Part shown: piece after piece, positions 10,711 to 19,285 of the stretch | Numbering within the stretch: position 1 is the stretch's first letter | How the letters are laid out: the number at the start of each line of letters is the position of its first letter | Source of the DNA: Gammaproteobacteria bacterium | GTDB lineage: Bacteria > Pseudomonadota > Gammaproteobacteria > Ga0077536 | DNA: 64,000 bases | Assembly: GCA_024234975.1 (NCBI GenBank) | Contig: JACKNH010000015.1 | Location: 21,804-85,803 of the forward strand | Direction: 5' to 3' | The notes under the pieces: model-generated | Databases searched by the model: none | Seen by the model: the letters and a program-made list of their open reading frames with translations, nothing else | Told to the model about the DNA's origin: nothing | Program-made: the position numbers and the translations under genes

Positions 10711-10808
10711 ATCGCCAACTTCAGCTCATCGCACGTAGCTGTTGGCCGCACGCTAATTGTTCGCTGCGTTTTGAAGCGCGATAGTGGGAAATCCCGATTC
10801 GAACGGAA

Positions 10809-10837
10809 CGGACGACGGCATGTCCAGCCGCCGTCCG
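10809..10837 (-). terminator. Hairpin terminator after the quinohaemoprotein dehydrogenase
   Basis: Arms 10809-10819 and 10827-10837 pair over 11 positions with a single A/C mismatch and a 7-nt loop. It begins 10 nt past the stop codon of the minus-strand gene ending at 10848. No clear U tract follows, so termination is inferred from position and stability. Confidence 0.5.
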
Positions 10838-10847
10838 CATTAAGCTG

Positions 10848-12938
10848 CTACTTGAACAACATCTCCACCACGTAGTGGCTGACGTCACGAACCTGGTTGG
10901 CACTGAGTATTCCGCCGAATGGCGGCATGGCCTTCTGACCATTGCGAATCACATTCGCCACCGCATCGGCATCGGTGACCTTGTTCAGCGGCGCACCGCC
11001 ACCATGCGCGCCTTTGCCATCGGCGCCATGGCAGGCGACGCAGGTCTGGTTGTACACATCGTGGCCGTTGTTCAGGTCGACTTCTCCGGTCGCTTCGGTC
11101 GCTACCGCGGTGGTGCCAATCTTCGGCTCGCTATCACGCGGTTGCGCCTGATCCAGCGTGCCATCGAGCGCAAACAACCAGACGCTGTCGCCATGCGGGG
11201 AGCTGACCAGTGAATTCCCCGCGGACAAGGCGACGATATATTGTTTGCCCTTGTATTCGAACGGCGTCACCGTCGCGTTCATGCCGGCGCCGGTCTGGAA
11301 TTCCCAGAGTTGCCGGCCGGTATCGGAATCCAACGCGGTCAGCCGGCCGTCGCTGCGGCCGGTGAAGACCAGGTCTCCGGCCGTGGCGACCGCGCCGCTG
11401 TAGCACTGGTCCGGCCAGCGGTAACGCCAGACCGCTTTATTGGTGGTGACGTCCATCGCCGCTATGACACCCGAGCGTGGTGCTGGCGTGAAACCCACCG
11501 GGCCACCCATGTAGCGTTCGCCGGGCGCCGGCGGCGTGGCGTCCGCAATGGTGCTTTTGAAATCGCCGATGACTTCCGAGGCACAGACGAACATGTAATG
11601 GCGTTGCGGATCGTAAGCGCTGGGCGGCCAGTTTGCGCCGCCAAACAGACTGGGACTGGTGATGACGCCTTTGTCTTCACCGAAGAATGGCGTGAAGATG
11701 CGGCCGCTGTTGATGAGCTCGTAGCCTTCCGGCGGAATATCGATCTGCTGTGACATGAACGCGTCACCGACCGGGTGCGGCTGGGTGGCGGCAGTCTTCT
11801 GTCGCGGTTCCTGCGGCACGACGCGTTCTTCAATGCCGACCAGTGGTTTGCCGGTGACCCGATCGAGAATGTAGATCCATCCCGTCTTGCTCGCTTCGGC
11901 GATGCCTTTGCGCATCACGCCGTTGATCGGCACATCGAACAGGATGACCGGATTGGTGGAATCGTAGTCCCAGATGTCGTGATGCACCTGCTGGTAGTGC
12001 CAGCGGTATTTGCCGGTCTTGATGTCCAGCGCGACCATTGAATCGGTATAAAGGTTGTCGCCTTCACGTACCGCGCCGTTGAAATCGGGCGATGGATTGC
12101 CGGTGGAGAAATAGATCAGGCCGAGTTCCGGATCCACTGCCGGTGTCTGCCAGACCGAGCCACCGCCGAACTTCCACAATTCGTTATCCGCCGGCCAGGT
12201 ATCGTGGCCGGGTTCACCGGGGCCGGGAATTGTGTAGAAGGTCCAGATCAGTTTGCCGGTTTTGGCGTTGTACGCTTTGACGCGCCCGCGGATGCCGAAC
12301 TCCGCACCGGCGAAACCGGTGATGAGCATGCCGTCGTAATACAGCGGTGCGCTGGTGATGCTGTAACCGTTGGCCGGGTCTTCGGCCAGGATCGACCAGA
12401 TACGCTTGCCTGTGCGCTGGTCCAGTGCTTCGAGCTTGCCGTCCACCCGGCCGAGATACACGCGGCCATCACCGATCGCCACGCCGCGATTGACCCAGCC
12501 ACAGCACAGCGTGGGGATCTCGTCGGGCAGGTTGGCGTTGTAGGTCCAGAGGATTTCACCACTGTCGACACTGATGGCAAACACATCGTCGGCGCCGGTG
12601 GTGACGTAGATGACGCCGTCGTAAACGATGGGTTGGGCTTCACCCGAATACTTCGGTTGCAGACCGGACCCGTTGAGATGGGTACGCCACACACCCTTGA
12701 GCTGCGACACGTTGTCGCGATTGATCTGTTTGAGTGGTGAATAGCGCTGGTTGTAAAGCGTGCCGCCGTTGGTGACCCAGTTACCGACAGGCGGTGTCAG
12801 CAGGTCTTTGGTAGTGAATGCCGGCGCGCGACTGATGGTGGACTGCTGGGCGACCGCACTCAAGCCGGTGAACAGCAGCCCGGCAGACAGGACTGCCGAT
12901 AGCCAAAAGCGCGGGTTTCCCCCTGTACGAATCTGCAT
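10848..12938 (-). CDS. PQQ-dependent quinohaemoprotein alcohol dehydrogenase
   Basis: Periplasmic oxidation of alcohols to aldehydes, passing electrons from PQQ to its own haem c and on to the respiratory chain. Start chosen at 12938 (MQIRTGG) because GAGGGA lies about 9 nt upstream and a signal peptide ending in SAVAQQ follows; the frame is open 63 codons further. The 696-residue protein shows an eight-bladed propeller with repeated GxxxWxxxxG tryptophan-docking motifs, the vicinal disulphide Cys pair typical of PQQ enzymes (LCCGW), a WDYDSTNP segment that fits the active-site Asp region, and a C-terminal cytochrome c domain with CVACHG at residue 633 and a likely axial Met in AMPPFGG. This matches type II quinohaemoprotein ADHs (about 690 residues). 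Substrate cannot be read from sequence; no pqq biosynthesis genes are nearby. Confidence 0.93.
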   Translation of the reverse strand: MQIRTGGNPRFWLSAVLSAGLLFTGLSAVAQQSTISRAPAFTTKDLLTPPVGNWVTNGGTLYNQRYSPLKQINRDNVSQLKGVWRTHLNGSGLQPKYSGEAQPIVYDGVIYVTTGADDVFAISVDSGEILWTYNANLPDEIPTLCCGWVNRGVAIGDGRVYLGRVDGKLEALDQRTGKRIWSILAEDPANGYSITSAPLYYDGMLITGFAGAEFGIRGRVKAYNAKTGKLIWTFYTIPGPGEPGHDTWPADNELWKFGGGSVWQTPAVDPELGLIYFSTGNPSPDFNGAVREGDNLYTDSMVALDIKTGKYRWHYQQVHHDIWDYDSTNPVILFDVPINGVMRKGIAEASKTGWIYILDRVTGKPLVGIEERVVPQEPRQKTAATQPHPVGDAFMSQQIDIPPEGYELINSGRIFTPFFGEDKGVITSPSLFGGANWPPSAYDPQRHYMFVCASEVIGDFKSTIADATPPAPGERYMGGPVGFTPAPRSGVIAAMDVTTNKAVWRYRWPDQCYSGAVATAGDLVFTGRSDGRLTALDSDTGRQLWEFQTGAGMNATVTPFEYKGKQYIVALSAGNSLVSSPHGDSVWLFALDGTLDQAQPRDSEPKIGTTAVATEATGEVDLNNGHDVYNQTCVACHGADGKGAHGGGAPLNKVTDADAVANVIRNGQKAMPPFGGILSANQVRDVSHYVVEMLFK

Positions 12939-13189
12939 GCGTGATATCCCTCGATACCGGTCGTTGAAGTGTTGGATTGCCGACATCCGGATGTTGCGCT
13001 CCAAGGATGTCTGGCGGGTGCAAAGCCGAGGTGCATTTGTGACATTAACCCCCAAGGGATGCAACCCGTTATGAGTGAATGGCGGCTGCGCGGCGCGTCG
13101 CCTGCGAAACAGGATGTTGCGACGCAATAGACGCTATGGGCGTCTCCTGCGATTTGCCATCGCGCCGGGGCGGGGACGCCGGAATGCAC

Positions 13190-13195
13190 TATACT
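13190..13195 (+). promoter_or_regulatory. Possible -10 element for the truncated haemoglobin gene
   Basis: TATACT, five of six matches to a sigma70 -10 box, 38 nt before the ATG at 13234. No good -35 is visible at 16-18 bp (a TTGCCA at 13154 is too far), so this is a weak call. Confidence 0.35.
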
Positions 13196-13233
13196 CGCGG
13201 CCCGTCATCCATCGGTTCCTGACAAAGCCACGC

Positions 13234-13692
13234 ATGAGTCAGCGCGAGTTCTACGTTCCCCCAGTCGACCCATCCGCGATCACGCCACCGGACAAGCGCA
13301 TCTTCGCCGCGATGGGTGAAGCCAATATTTTCGCCATGCTTGAGGCGTTCTATCGGGAACTCGCGAACGGCCCGGCCGAGCTGCGCGCGTTGTTCCCTGA
13401 GGACATGGTGACGGCGTCACAGCGGTCCGCGGCATTTTTCGTCGGCCTGCTGGGCGGTCCGCCGCTCTACCATCAGCGCTACGGCAACCCGATGATGCGT
13501 GCACGCCACATGCCGTTCGCAATCACGCCTGAACTGCGTGACGAATGGCTCAAGTGTTTCGACCGCGTGCTTGAACATGCGCCGCAGCGCTATGCATTTC
13601 CCGCCGAGTATCTGCCGGGGTTTCGCCAGTTTCTGCAGGGGTTTGCCGGCTGGATGGTCAATACGAAATCGCCGGCCGGCGCCGATAGCTGA
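13234..13692 (+). CDS. Group II truncated haemoglobin
   Basis: A small oxygen- or NO-binding haem protein of the 2-on-2 globin fold, cytoplasmic. The 152-residue length fits group II (HbO-like) members. Visible landmarks are the B-helix Tyr in AFYREL, the FF/GG segment of the E helix with a Gly-Gly-Pro-Pro-xx-Tyr loop, the proximal His in MRARHMPFAI, and the typical DEWLKCFDRVL helix after it. The ATG at 13234 is preferred because the family starts near here; sequence upstream in the same frame is basic and unlike a globin. It is divergent from the quinohaemoprotein dehydrogenase, and both handle haem or oxygen-linked metabolism, though no functional link is shown. Confidence 0.9.
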   Translation: MSQREFYVPPVDPSAITPPDKRIFAAMGEANIFAMLEAFYRELANGPAELRALFPEDMVTASQRSAAFFVGLLGGPPLYHQRYGNPMMRARHMPFAITPELRDEWLKCFDRVLEHAPQRYAFPAEYLPGFRQFLQGFAGWMVNTKSPAGADS

Positions 13693-13726
13693 ATGCAGGC
13701 ACGCTCAACTCCAGGTGACCCATGCG

Positions 13727-13732
13727 TATAAT
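13727..13732 (+). promoter_or_regulatory. TATAAT box directly before the DUF2062 gene
   Basis: A perfect -10 hexamer 12 nt ahead of the ATG at 13745. If used, transcription would begin about 6 nt before the start codon and the message would be nearly leaderless, which agrees with the lack of any Shine-Dalgarno site there. The -35 region is poor. Confidence 0.35.
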
Positions 13733-13744
13733 GCCGGCCACGCG

Positions 13745-14323
13745 ATGAAACGTTTTTTCAGACGCCTGCTGCCCGCCCCGGACAAGATTCTGCGCTTGCG
13801 CTTCGTGCGTGCGATGGGGCCGGTACTCAATCATCCCCGCTTGTGGACGGTGAGCCGCCGCGGCATTGCATTGGGTGTCGCCATCGGCGTGTTCTTCGGC
13901 TTGCTGATTCCACTTGCGCAGATGCCACTGACCGCGGCGGTGGCCGTGGCCATGCGCGCGAACGTGCCTGCGGCGATCACCAGCACACTGGTGACCAACC
14001 CTGTGACCTTCGGGCCGTTGTATTACGCGGCCTACCATATCGGCCACGCGGTGGTGGGTGACGAACCTGCTGAACGCCCCGTGACCACGCAGAGCATGGA
14101 GTTGCCGGAGACGGAATCCACCTCCTGGGTGAAATTCTGGTGGCAGCGTGTCACGGCGCTGGGTAAGCCGCTGCTGGTCGGGTTGCTGATCCTGGCGACG
14201 GTAATGGGGCTCGCCAGTTACGGTTTGATCAATCTGATCTGGCAACTCAGCACCTGGGCCGCTTATCGTCGGCGCCGCAGATTGCGCGCCATGGCCCGGC
14301 GCGCGCATGGCACGCAACCCTGA
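13745..14323 (+). CDS. DUF2062 family membrane protein
   Basis: Inner-membrane protein of unknown function; DUF2062 proteins are widespread and often paired with glycosyltransferases, but none is here. The 192-residue protein starts with a basic amphipathic stretch (MKRFFRRLLPAP), then the diagnostic GVAIGVFFGLLIPLAQMPL segment, a second hydrophobic run with TSTLVTNPVTFGPLYY, and a C-terminal transmembrane helix (about residues 140-165) followed by a strongly Arg-rich tail. The family's NPVT motif is present. No ribosome-binding site precedes the ATG. Confidence 0.85.
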   Translation: MKRFFRRLLPAPDKILRLRFVRAMGPVLNHPRLWTVSRRGIALGVAIGVFFGLLIPLAQMPLTAAVAVAMRANVPAAITSTLVTNPVTFGPLYYAAYHIGHAVVGDEPAERPVTTQSMELPETESTSWVKFWWQRVTALGKPLLVGLLILATVMGLASYGLINLIWQLSTWAAYRRRRRLRAMARRAHGTQP

Positions 14324-14350
14324 CCCATCCAATCAATGTGGCTACGACAT

Positions 14351-14427
14351 TTGGGGTCAGTGTAAAAACCCCGCGTGAGCTCGCGAGGGGTTGTTTACCC
14401 GAAGAGAGTTTTTACTCTGACCCTGAA
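14351..14427. repeat. Inverted-repeat element, copy A (MITE/REP-like)
   Basis: Arms GGGTCAGTGTAAAAAC (14354-14369) and its complement at 14408-14423 match with one mismatch. Between them is a second nested palindrome around 14367-14392 centred on GAGCTC. A second copy with the same arms lies at 16579-16660. Terminal GGGTCAG...AAAAAC sequences of this type occur near REP-associated Y1 transposases in other gammaproteobacteria, from memory; no transposase is present here. Confidence 0.85.
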
Positions 14428-14534
14428 TGGCTGCATGGTACGCTCCATTGAATCGCATCCGGTTTGTCAATAAACGTTACACGCCCATTTCTCCTCGTTT
14501 GCTAACCATTTGATTCGGTTGGCGACGCAATCGC

Positions 14535-14550
14535 TGGCACGGGCGTTGCT
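14535..14550 (+). promoter_or_regulatory. Sigma54 (RpoN) -24/-12 promoter of the PEP-CTERM gene
   Basis: TGGCACGGGCGTTGCT fits the consensus TGGCACRNNNNTTGCW at every fixed position, with the obligatory GG-N10-GC spacing. It would start transcription near 14561, about 29 nt before the ATG at 14590, leaving room for the GGGAGG ribosome site. Needs an activator that is not encoded in this window. Confidence 0.85.
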
Positions 14551-14589
14551 GCTGATCCCGGGCATCATGGTCAACGGGAGGTGGCCGTC

Positions 14590-16584
14590 ATGCGCAGGTT
14601 GCCGTTCGTCTGCTCGATCGCAGTCGCTGTCGCTGTTCAAGCGGTGCCGCTGTCCGCAACAGTCGTCACCAACAGTCTCAATTTCGCCACCGTCGGCCAG
14701 AATCTCTGGGGGCCTGGCACCGCCTTCATCATCGATGAGTCCGTGACCCTGCCACCGCCGGCTGGCGTCAGCGCACATATCGCCCCGGGTACCTACAGCG
14801 GCCTGGCGGATTTCGTCACCGACTTTCTTGATATCGATCTCGGCGCGAGGATCGCGCCCAGTGCGGACATCAGCGCATCACTTCGAGCGAGCCTGTACGT
14901 GAACTCCGGCTCGCTGGATCTGAACTACCCGATGCAGGCGTCGCTGAACGTCGCCAACGAGGCGCGGATGGGGCAGGCCTTCACCGTCTCACTGACGCCA
15001 CCGTCCCTGCTGGCGGCCTCGCTGTCCTCCATCAACAGCAGTGCGCTGGTGGCCAGTGGAGGTGGTGGCTATGCGCTGCCGGGCTTGAGCCAGTTCATGC
15101 TGTCGCAGAATGTGCTGCAACCACGGGCAGGGTTCAGCACGCAATTCCCGTTTGCCGAAGCGCGGGTGGACCTTTCGTTGTCCGCGACCGGACAGATTGC
15201 ATCTGAAATCTGCTTCATCGTCGATTGCATTGCCGGGCCGACCGTGGATCTGGGCCGGGTCGATTTCAATCAGCAGCTGTTCGAACTCAATACCTTGACG
15301 GGTTTGAAAGTCCTCGACGAACCGGTGGTCTCGTTTGACCAGACCATCGATGTTGTACAGGGGATTCAAATCGGCTTCCACTCGCCAACGATCACCCTGG
15401 ATGGCACGTTGCGTGCCGATGGCACTTTGCGCGACAGCGGTTCCAGCAACTTTCTCGACGTTGCCTTCAATGTGAACCAGCTGATACCCATCGTCGGGCA
15501 GCTTCTGCAAAGCAATATCGGGCCTATCGGCTACAACCTGCTCTCGGTGTCGCCTGCGTTGTCATTCACATTGCGGCAGGCCATTGAGTTTGATCCGCGG
15601 CTGATGGTGGCGCTGCAATTCGATGCACCGGTGCGTGACCAGCGTGATGGCCGCTTCAAGAATCTCGTCATCTTCGAGTACGGTGAGTCGGTCGACCTGC
15701 TGCCGACATTGGGCGGTGGCATATTTTCCGGCGGTGACCTGCGGGTCAAGCCTACGTTCTTTCTCGACAACTCGCTGCATAACGTCACCAGCCTGGTGTT
15801 GGACGGATCGCTGAGTGTCGATGCCTTGGCGCTGATGGTCGGCCCGACGCTCGGACCATTGTTCCAGTCCGGCGCGCTGCCGTTATTCGATCTGCCATTG
15901 CTGGACCTGGTCAACGATTCCTGGCTGCTGGACATTCCGCCGATCACCGCCGGTGAACTCGCGATCCCGCGCACCGGCATATTGCAGGAAGCGCTCTATA
16001 CACAACCGTTCATCGCCAACGCGGTACCGGGCGCGGCAACCAATTCATTGGGGCATGCGTTGTATCGCTTGGAAACCGGCGGTGGTCTGGTCAGCACCGC
16101 CTACGGCGAAATCGTGCAACAGGGCAGCAATCCGTTGAGTTGTTTTGGTATCGGATTGGATTTTGTACCGCCGGACTGCCAGACATTTTTCATTGCCGAC
16201 GATGATGTCTGGATCTTTGGCGATGGCGTCGATGCGGAAGATGAACTGCTCGGCCGGCTGTTCTGTATCGTGTGCAACGATCTTTCCAACCTGTTTCTGC
16301 CGGACAGCCCCGGGGTGACTGACGATGTGTCCGGTGATCGGTTGTTGTTGTCTGATCTGAGCAGTTTCGCGGTGCCGGTCGATGCCGCGCAGTTGCTCGA
16401 CCCGGCCAGCGATCTTTACTCACCGACACTGGCCGAATCGCAATTCCATACATCGCTGATTGCCACCGCACCCAGGGTCGTACCTCGCACCGTCCCCGAA
16501 CCCGGCGTACTGCCGCTATTGGCAATCGCCGCCATGATCGGCTGGCGTTCCACCAGGGCAGGCCAACGCAACTGCAATATTTAG
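14590..16584 (+). CDS. PEP-CTERM sorting-domain protein, large, unknown function
   Basis: Exported protein predicted to be processed by an exosortase. The 664-residue product has a signal peptide (MRRLPFVCSIAVAVAVQAVP, cleavage near LSA) and a C-terminal VPEPG at residue 635 followed by a hydrophobic helix and a basic tail, the canonical PEP-CTERM tripartite signal. The middle is beta-rich without cysteine-rich or catalytic motifs I recognise; five cysteines fall in two clusters near residues 205-210 and 520-570. Start ATG 14590 is supported by GGGAGG 9 nt upstream. Driven by the sigma54 site at 14535. Its TAG stop (16582-16584) lies inside the flanking repeat element copy B, so the repeat supplies or abuts the last codon. 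Confidence 0.88.
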   Translation: MRRLPFVCSIAVAVAVQAVPLSATVVTNSLNFATVGQNLWGPGTAFIIDESVTLPPPAGVSAHIAPGTYSGLADFVTDFLDIDLGARIAPSADISASLRASLYVNSGSLDLNYPMQASLNVANEARMGQAFTVSLTPPSLLAASLSSINSSALVASGGGGYALPGLSQFMLSQNVLQPRAGFSTQFPFAEARVDLSLSATGQIASEICFIVDCIAGPTVDLGRVDFNQQLFELNTLTGLKVLDEPVVSFDQTIDVVQGIQIGFHSPTITLDGTLRADGTLRDSGSSNFLDVAFNVNQLIPIVGQLLQSNIGPIGYNLLSVSPALSFTLRQAIEFDPRLMVALQFDAPVRDQRDGRFKNLVIFEYGESVDLLPTLGGGIFSGGDLRVKPTFFLDNSLHNVTSLVLDGSLSVDALALMVGPTLGPLFQSGALPLFDLPLLDLVNDSWLLDIPPITAGELAIPRTGILQEALYTQPFIANAVPGAATNSLGHALYRLETGGGLVSTAYGEIVQQGSNPLSCFGIGLDFVPPDCQTFFIADDDVWIFGDGVDAEDELLGRLFCIVCNDLSNLFLPDSPGVTDDVSGDRLLLSDLSSFAVPVDAAQLLDPASDLYSPTLAESQFHTSLIATAPRVVPRTVPEPGVLPLLAIAAMIGWRSTRAGQRNCNI

Positions 16585-16660
16585 GGTCAGTGTAAAAACT
16601 CGCTACAAGTCGCCAATCCATCGCAATCTTTCCGGGGAGTTTCTACACTGACCCTGAATA
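16579..16660. repeat. Inverted-repeat element, copy B (MITE/REP-like)
   Basis: Arms AGGGTCAGTGTAAAAACT (16583-16600) and complement 16638-16655 with one mismatch; flanking ATATT/AATAT extends the symmetry. Same termini as copy A at 14351-14427 but a different interior, as expected of a minimal mobile or REP-like element in which only the ends are conserved. Confidence 0.85.
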
Positions 16661-16689
16661 TCGAGGGCTGTCAGGAGAGGCGGTGGGTT

Positions 16690-17199
16690 GTGGAACTAAG
16701 AGCCATCCAGGGTGACATCGTCAAGCTGGAAGTTGACGCGATTGTCAACGCAGCGAACTCTTCGTTACTCGGCGGAGGCGGGGTGGATGGCGCTATCCAT
16801 CGTGCGGCAGGGCCTGAATTGTTGGCGGAATGCCGTACGCTGGGGGGGTGTCCCACAGGGCAGGCGCGGCTGACGCAAGGCTATCGTCTGCCGAGCAGGT
16901 TCGTGATTCATACGGTGGGTCCGGTCTGGCATGGCGGCAAGGATGGAGAACCGGACGCGTTGGCGGCGTGTTACGTCAACAGCCTGCGACTGGCCAATGA
17001 GCACCAATGCCAATCGATTGCATTCCCCTGTATCAGTACGGGTGTATACGGTTATCCATTGGCGCCTGCGGCGGCGATTGCCGTGGAACAAACCCGGCGC
17101 CATTGTGCAGCCAATGCATTGCCCGCGCGCGTAGTTTTCTGCTGCTTTTCCGCAGCAGACCTCAAGGTGTATCAGACGTTGCTTGAAGCTCCGGAGTGA
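16690..17199 (+). CDS. Macro-domain protein, O-acetyl-ADP-ribose deacetylase type
   Basis: Hydrolyses O-acetyl-ADP-ribose or removes ADP-ribose from targets; cytoplasmic. The 169-residue protein is a single macro domain of the YmdB/MacroD class: IQGDIVKLEVDAIVNAANSSLLGGGGVDGAIHRAAGPEL at the N terminus carries the conserved AIVNAAN and GGGGVDGAIH motifs (Asn and Asp of the catalytic site), and CISTGVYGYP supplies the substrate-phosphate loop. Start is the GTG at 16690, with GGAGAGG 10 nt upstream. It follows the repeat copy B by 30 nt and has no obvious partner; no ADP-ribosyltransferase is adjacent. Confidence 0.93.
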   Translation: MELRAIQGDIVKLEVDAIVNAANSSLLGGGGVDGAIHRAAGPELLAECRTLGGCPTGQARLTQGYRLPSRFVIHTVGPVWHGGKDGEPDALAACYVNSLRLANEHQCQSIAFPCISTGVYGYPLAPAAAIAVEQTRRHCAANALPARVVFCCFSAADLKVYQTLLEAPE

Positions 17200-17267
17200 G
17201 GCGCTGATATCGCTGATCGGCGATGTATAAACGGACGGCCATCCCTGGCCGCAGAAAGTAATTTCGA

Positions 17268-18284
17268 TCAGATTGAAATGACGACCTTGCCGAAGTGGCT
17301 CTGGCCCAGCATATGCTGGTAGGCGGCCGCGGCATCGTCGAAATCGAAAATCTTGTCCACTGCCGGTTCGAGTTTGTTGACCTCGATGGCGGCATTCATG
17401 TTTTCGAACATGGTGCGATGGCCGACAAAAATGCCATGCAGACTGGCGCCCTTGAGCATCAACGCATGCGGGTTCGGGCTGCCTTCACGGGTCAGCACGC
17501 CGATCAGGCAGACCTTGCCGCCCATGGCCACAGCATCCATCGATTGCCCCAATGTACCGACGCCGCCAACTTCCACCACGCAGTCAGCGCCTTCACCGCC
17601 GGTCAGTTCCATGACTGCTGCTGCCCAGTTCGGCGTTTCCCGGTAGTTGATGGTGTCATCCGCGCCGAGTTTGAGCGCGCGCTTCTGTTTTTCGGCATTG
17701 GAGCTGGTGCAGATCACGCGTGCGCCGGCGGCCTTGGCCAATTGCAGCGCCAGCATCGACACACCGCCGGTCCCCAGCACCAGCACGGTCTGGCCGGGCT
17801 TCAGTGGTGAACCGGCCGCCATCAATGCATGCCAGGCGGTGACGCCGGCGCAGGGCAGGGCCGAGGCCTGGGCAAACGTGAGGTGAGGCGGCAGTTTGAC
17901 CGCATCGCGTTCGTTGTAGACAACCAGTTCCGCCAGCACGCCGTCCACCGGTGAACCCAGCGCCGGACGTGCTTCCTTCGCGGAAGGACCGCCATCGATC
18001 CAGTTGCGGAAGAATGTCCCGCTGACGTGGTCGCCGATTTCGAACCGGCTGACACCGGCGCCGGTGGCGATGACTTCACCTGCACCGCATGAGAGCGGGA
18101 TCAGCGGCGCCTGCACCGGGCCGCTGAAATACTTGCCGGAGATGATTGCGAGATCACGGTAATTCAGCGACGCTGCCCGCATGCGAACCAGTATCTCCCC
18201 GGGGCCGGGCCTGGGATCGGGACGTTCAACCTGCCTGAGTCCATCCAAGCCAGTGCAACCAGTGTCAAGTTCGTACGCTTTCAT
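17268..18284 (-). CDS. MDR-family NAD(P)-dependent oxidoreductase (zinc-free, quinone-reductase-like)
   Basis: Medium-chain dehydrogenase/reductase of 338 residues. The N-terminal GroES-like domain (SLNYRDLAI) lacks the Cys/His zinc ligands of true alcohol dehydrogenases, placing it with the quinone oxidoreductase/enoyl reductase branch. The Rossmann motif LGTGGVSMLALQLAKAAGA near residue 170 binds NAD(P)H. Start is the ATG at 18284 with GAGGAG a few bases upstream; a TTG directly before it is unlikely. It sits 38 nt downstream of the SIMPL gene on the same strand and may be cotranscribed. Substrate unknown. Confidence 0.9.
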   Translation of the reverse strand: MKAYELDTGCTGLDGLRQVERPDPRPGPGEILVRMRAASLNYRDLAIISGKYFSGPVQAPLIPLSCGAGEVIATGAGVSRFEIGDHVSGTFFRNWIDGGPSAKEARPALGSPVDGVLAELVVYNERDAVKLPPHLTFAQASALPCAGVTAWHALMAAGSPLKPGQTVLVLGTGGVSMLALQLAKAAGARVICTSSNAEKQKRALKLGADDTINYRETPNWAAAVMELTGGEGADCVVEVGGVGTLGQSMDAVAMGGKVCLIGVLTREGSPNPHALMLKGASLHGIFVGHRTMFENMNAAIEVNKLEPAVDKIFDFDDAAAAYQHMLGQSHFGKVVISI

Positions 18285-18322
18285 CAAGACTCCTCTTTTC
18301 GGATTTAAATGCGATCGTAATC

Positions 18323-19015
18323 TCAGCGCGGCGGATTCAGTTCTATCGTGCCGTTGACCATCACGTTCATTCGCTGGTCGCCGGCTTCCAGCGCGGCCGG
18401 GGCGACTTCCTTCATGTCCATGGCCATCGCGGCACGACCGCGATACATCATTGGCGAGGGCAGGCCGCTGCTGCCGATGTTGATACGCACGATGCGATAG
18501 CCGTCGCGATCGAGTTCATTGGCCACAGCCTGGGCGCGATTCTTGAACTGCGCGAGCGCATCGGCGATCAAGGCGTCCTCTGCGGTGTCGCGGGCCGCCT
18601 TGGAGATTTCGTAGCCGATGGATTCCACCGCCAGTTTCTCCTGCAGTTTGCCAACCAGGTCACTGAGAACCTTGCTGTCAGCACTTTGCAGGCGCAGTGA
18701 CTGATTGGCGCGCCAACCGATGACGCGGTTGTTGCGGTCGTAGGTCGGGAAGGTCGAGTACTGTAATGTCTGGACCTCGACGCCGCGCACGCTCTTGGCG
18801 GTATCCAATGCCCAACGCATGGTCTGGTTGACCTCGTCGGCCACGTCGCGTTGCCGGACACCTTCACTCTGCACATAGAGCACTGCGACCAGCAGGTCGT
18901 TGGCGACGCTGCTTTCGGCAGTGGCGGATAAATCGATTTGATCGTAATGCAGCACATCTTGTGCGCCGACCATGGGACTTGCCGCAAGCAATGCGGCCAG
19001 CAGGACTGGTTTCAT
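18323..19015 (-). CDS. SIMPL (DUF541) domain exported protein
   Basis: Periplasmic or outer-membrane-associated protein of the SIMPL/DUF541 family, linked in other bacteria to oxidative or envelope stress, with no established biochemistry. Start at 19015 (MKPVLLAALLAASPMVGAQ) is set by a strong AAGGAGG upstream and an obvious signal peptide; the open frame upstream of it is non-coding in character. The 230-residue protein shows the family features: a DLSATAESSV start, alternating helix and strand, and the QSLRLQSADSKVLSDLVGKL and RAQAVANELDRDGYRIVRINI segments. Likely shares a promoter region with the divergent lipoyl gene. Confidence 0.88.
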   Translation of the reverse strand: MKPVLLAALLAASPMVGAQDVLHYDQIDLSATAESSVANDLLVAVLYVQSEGVRQRDVADEVNQTMRWALDTAKSVRGVEVQTLQYSTFPTYDRNNRVIGWRANQSLRLQSADSKVLSDLVGKLQEKLAVESIGYEISKAARDTAEDALIADALAQFKNRAQAVANELDRDGYRIVRINIGSSGLPSPMMYRGRAAMAMDMKEVAPAALEAGDQRMNVMVNGTIELNPPR

Positions 19016-19285
19016 AGCGGGAATGCCTCCTTGGAATCGCGGCCAGTGTATCCCCGTGACCGCCGGCCGCGCAAAAGGTGCCGGGGACGGCGAAGCCCCC
19101 GCAACGGCGCTGGTCCAGCAGGAATTTCCCGTTGCATGGTGGTGCGACAGGCGGGTCGATTGCACGCTGTGGCGGCACCGGATCAATGCTGCTATGGTTG
19201 CGCCTCCTTCAATTCCGGTAGCATATGGCGACAAATGTCGCGATGCTGAATCCATCCAGTTAGAACGCGACGAAAGCGAGAAAAC

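Noticed and set aside
14351..16660. Composite transposon carrying the PEP-CTERM gene
   Set aside because: No transposase or target-site duplication could be identified, so only repeat elements are reported.
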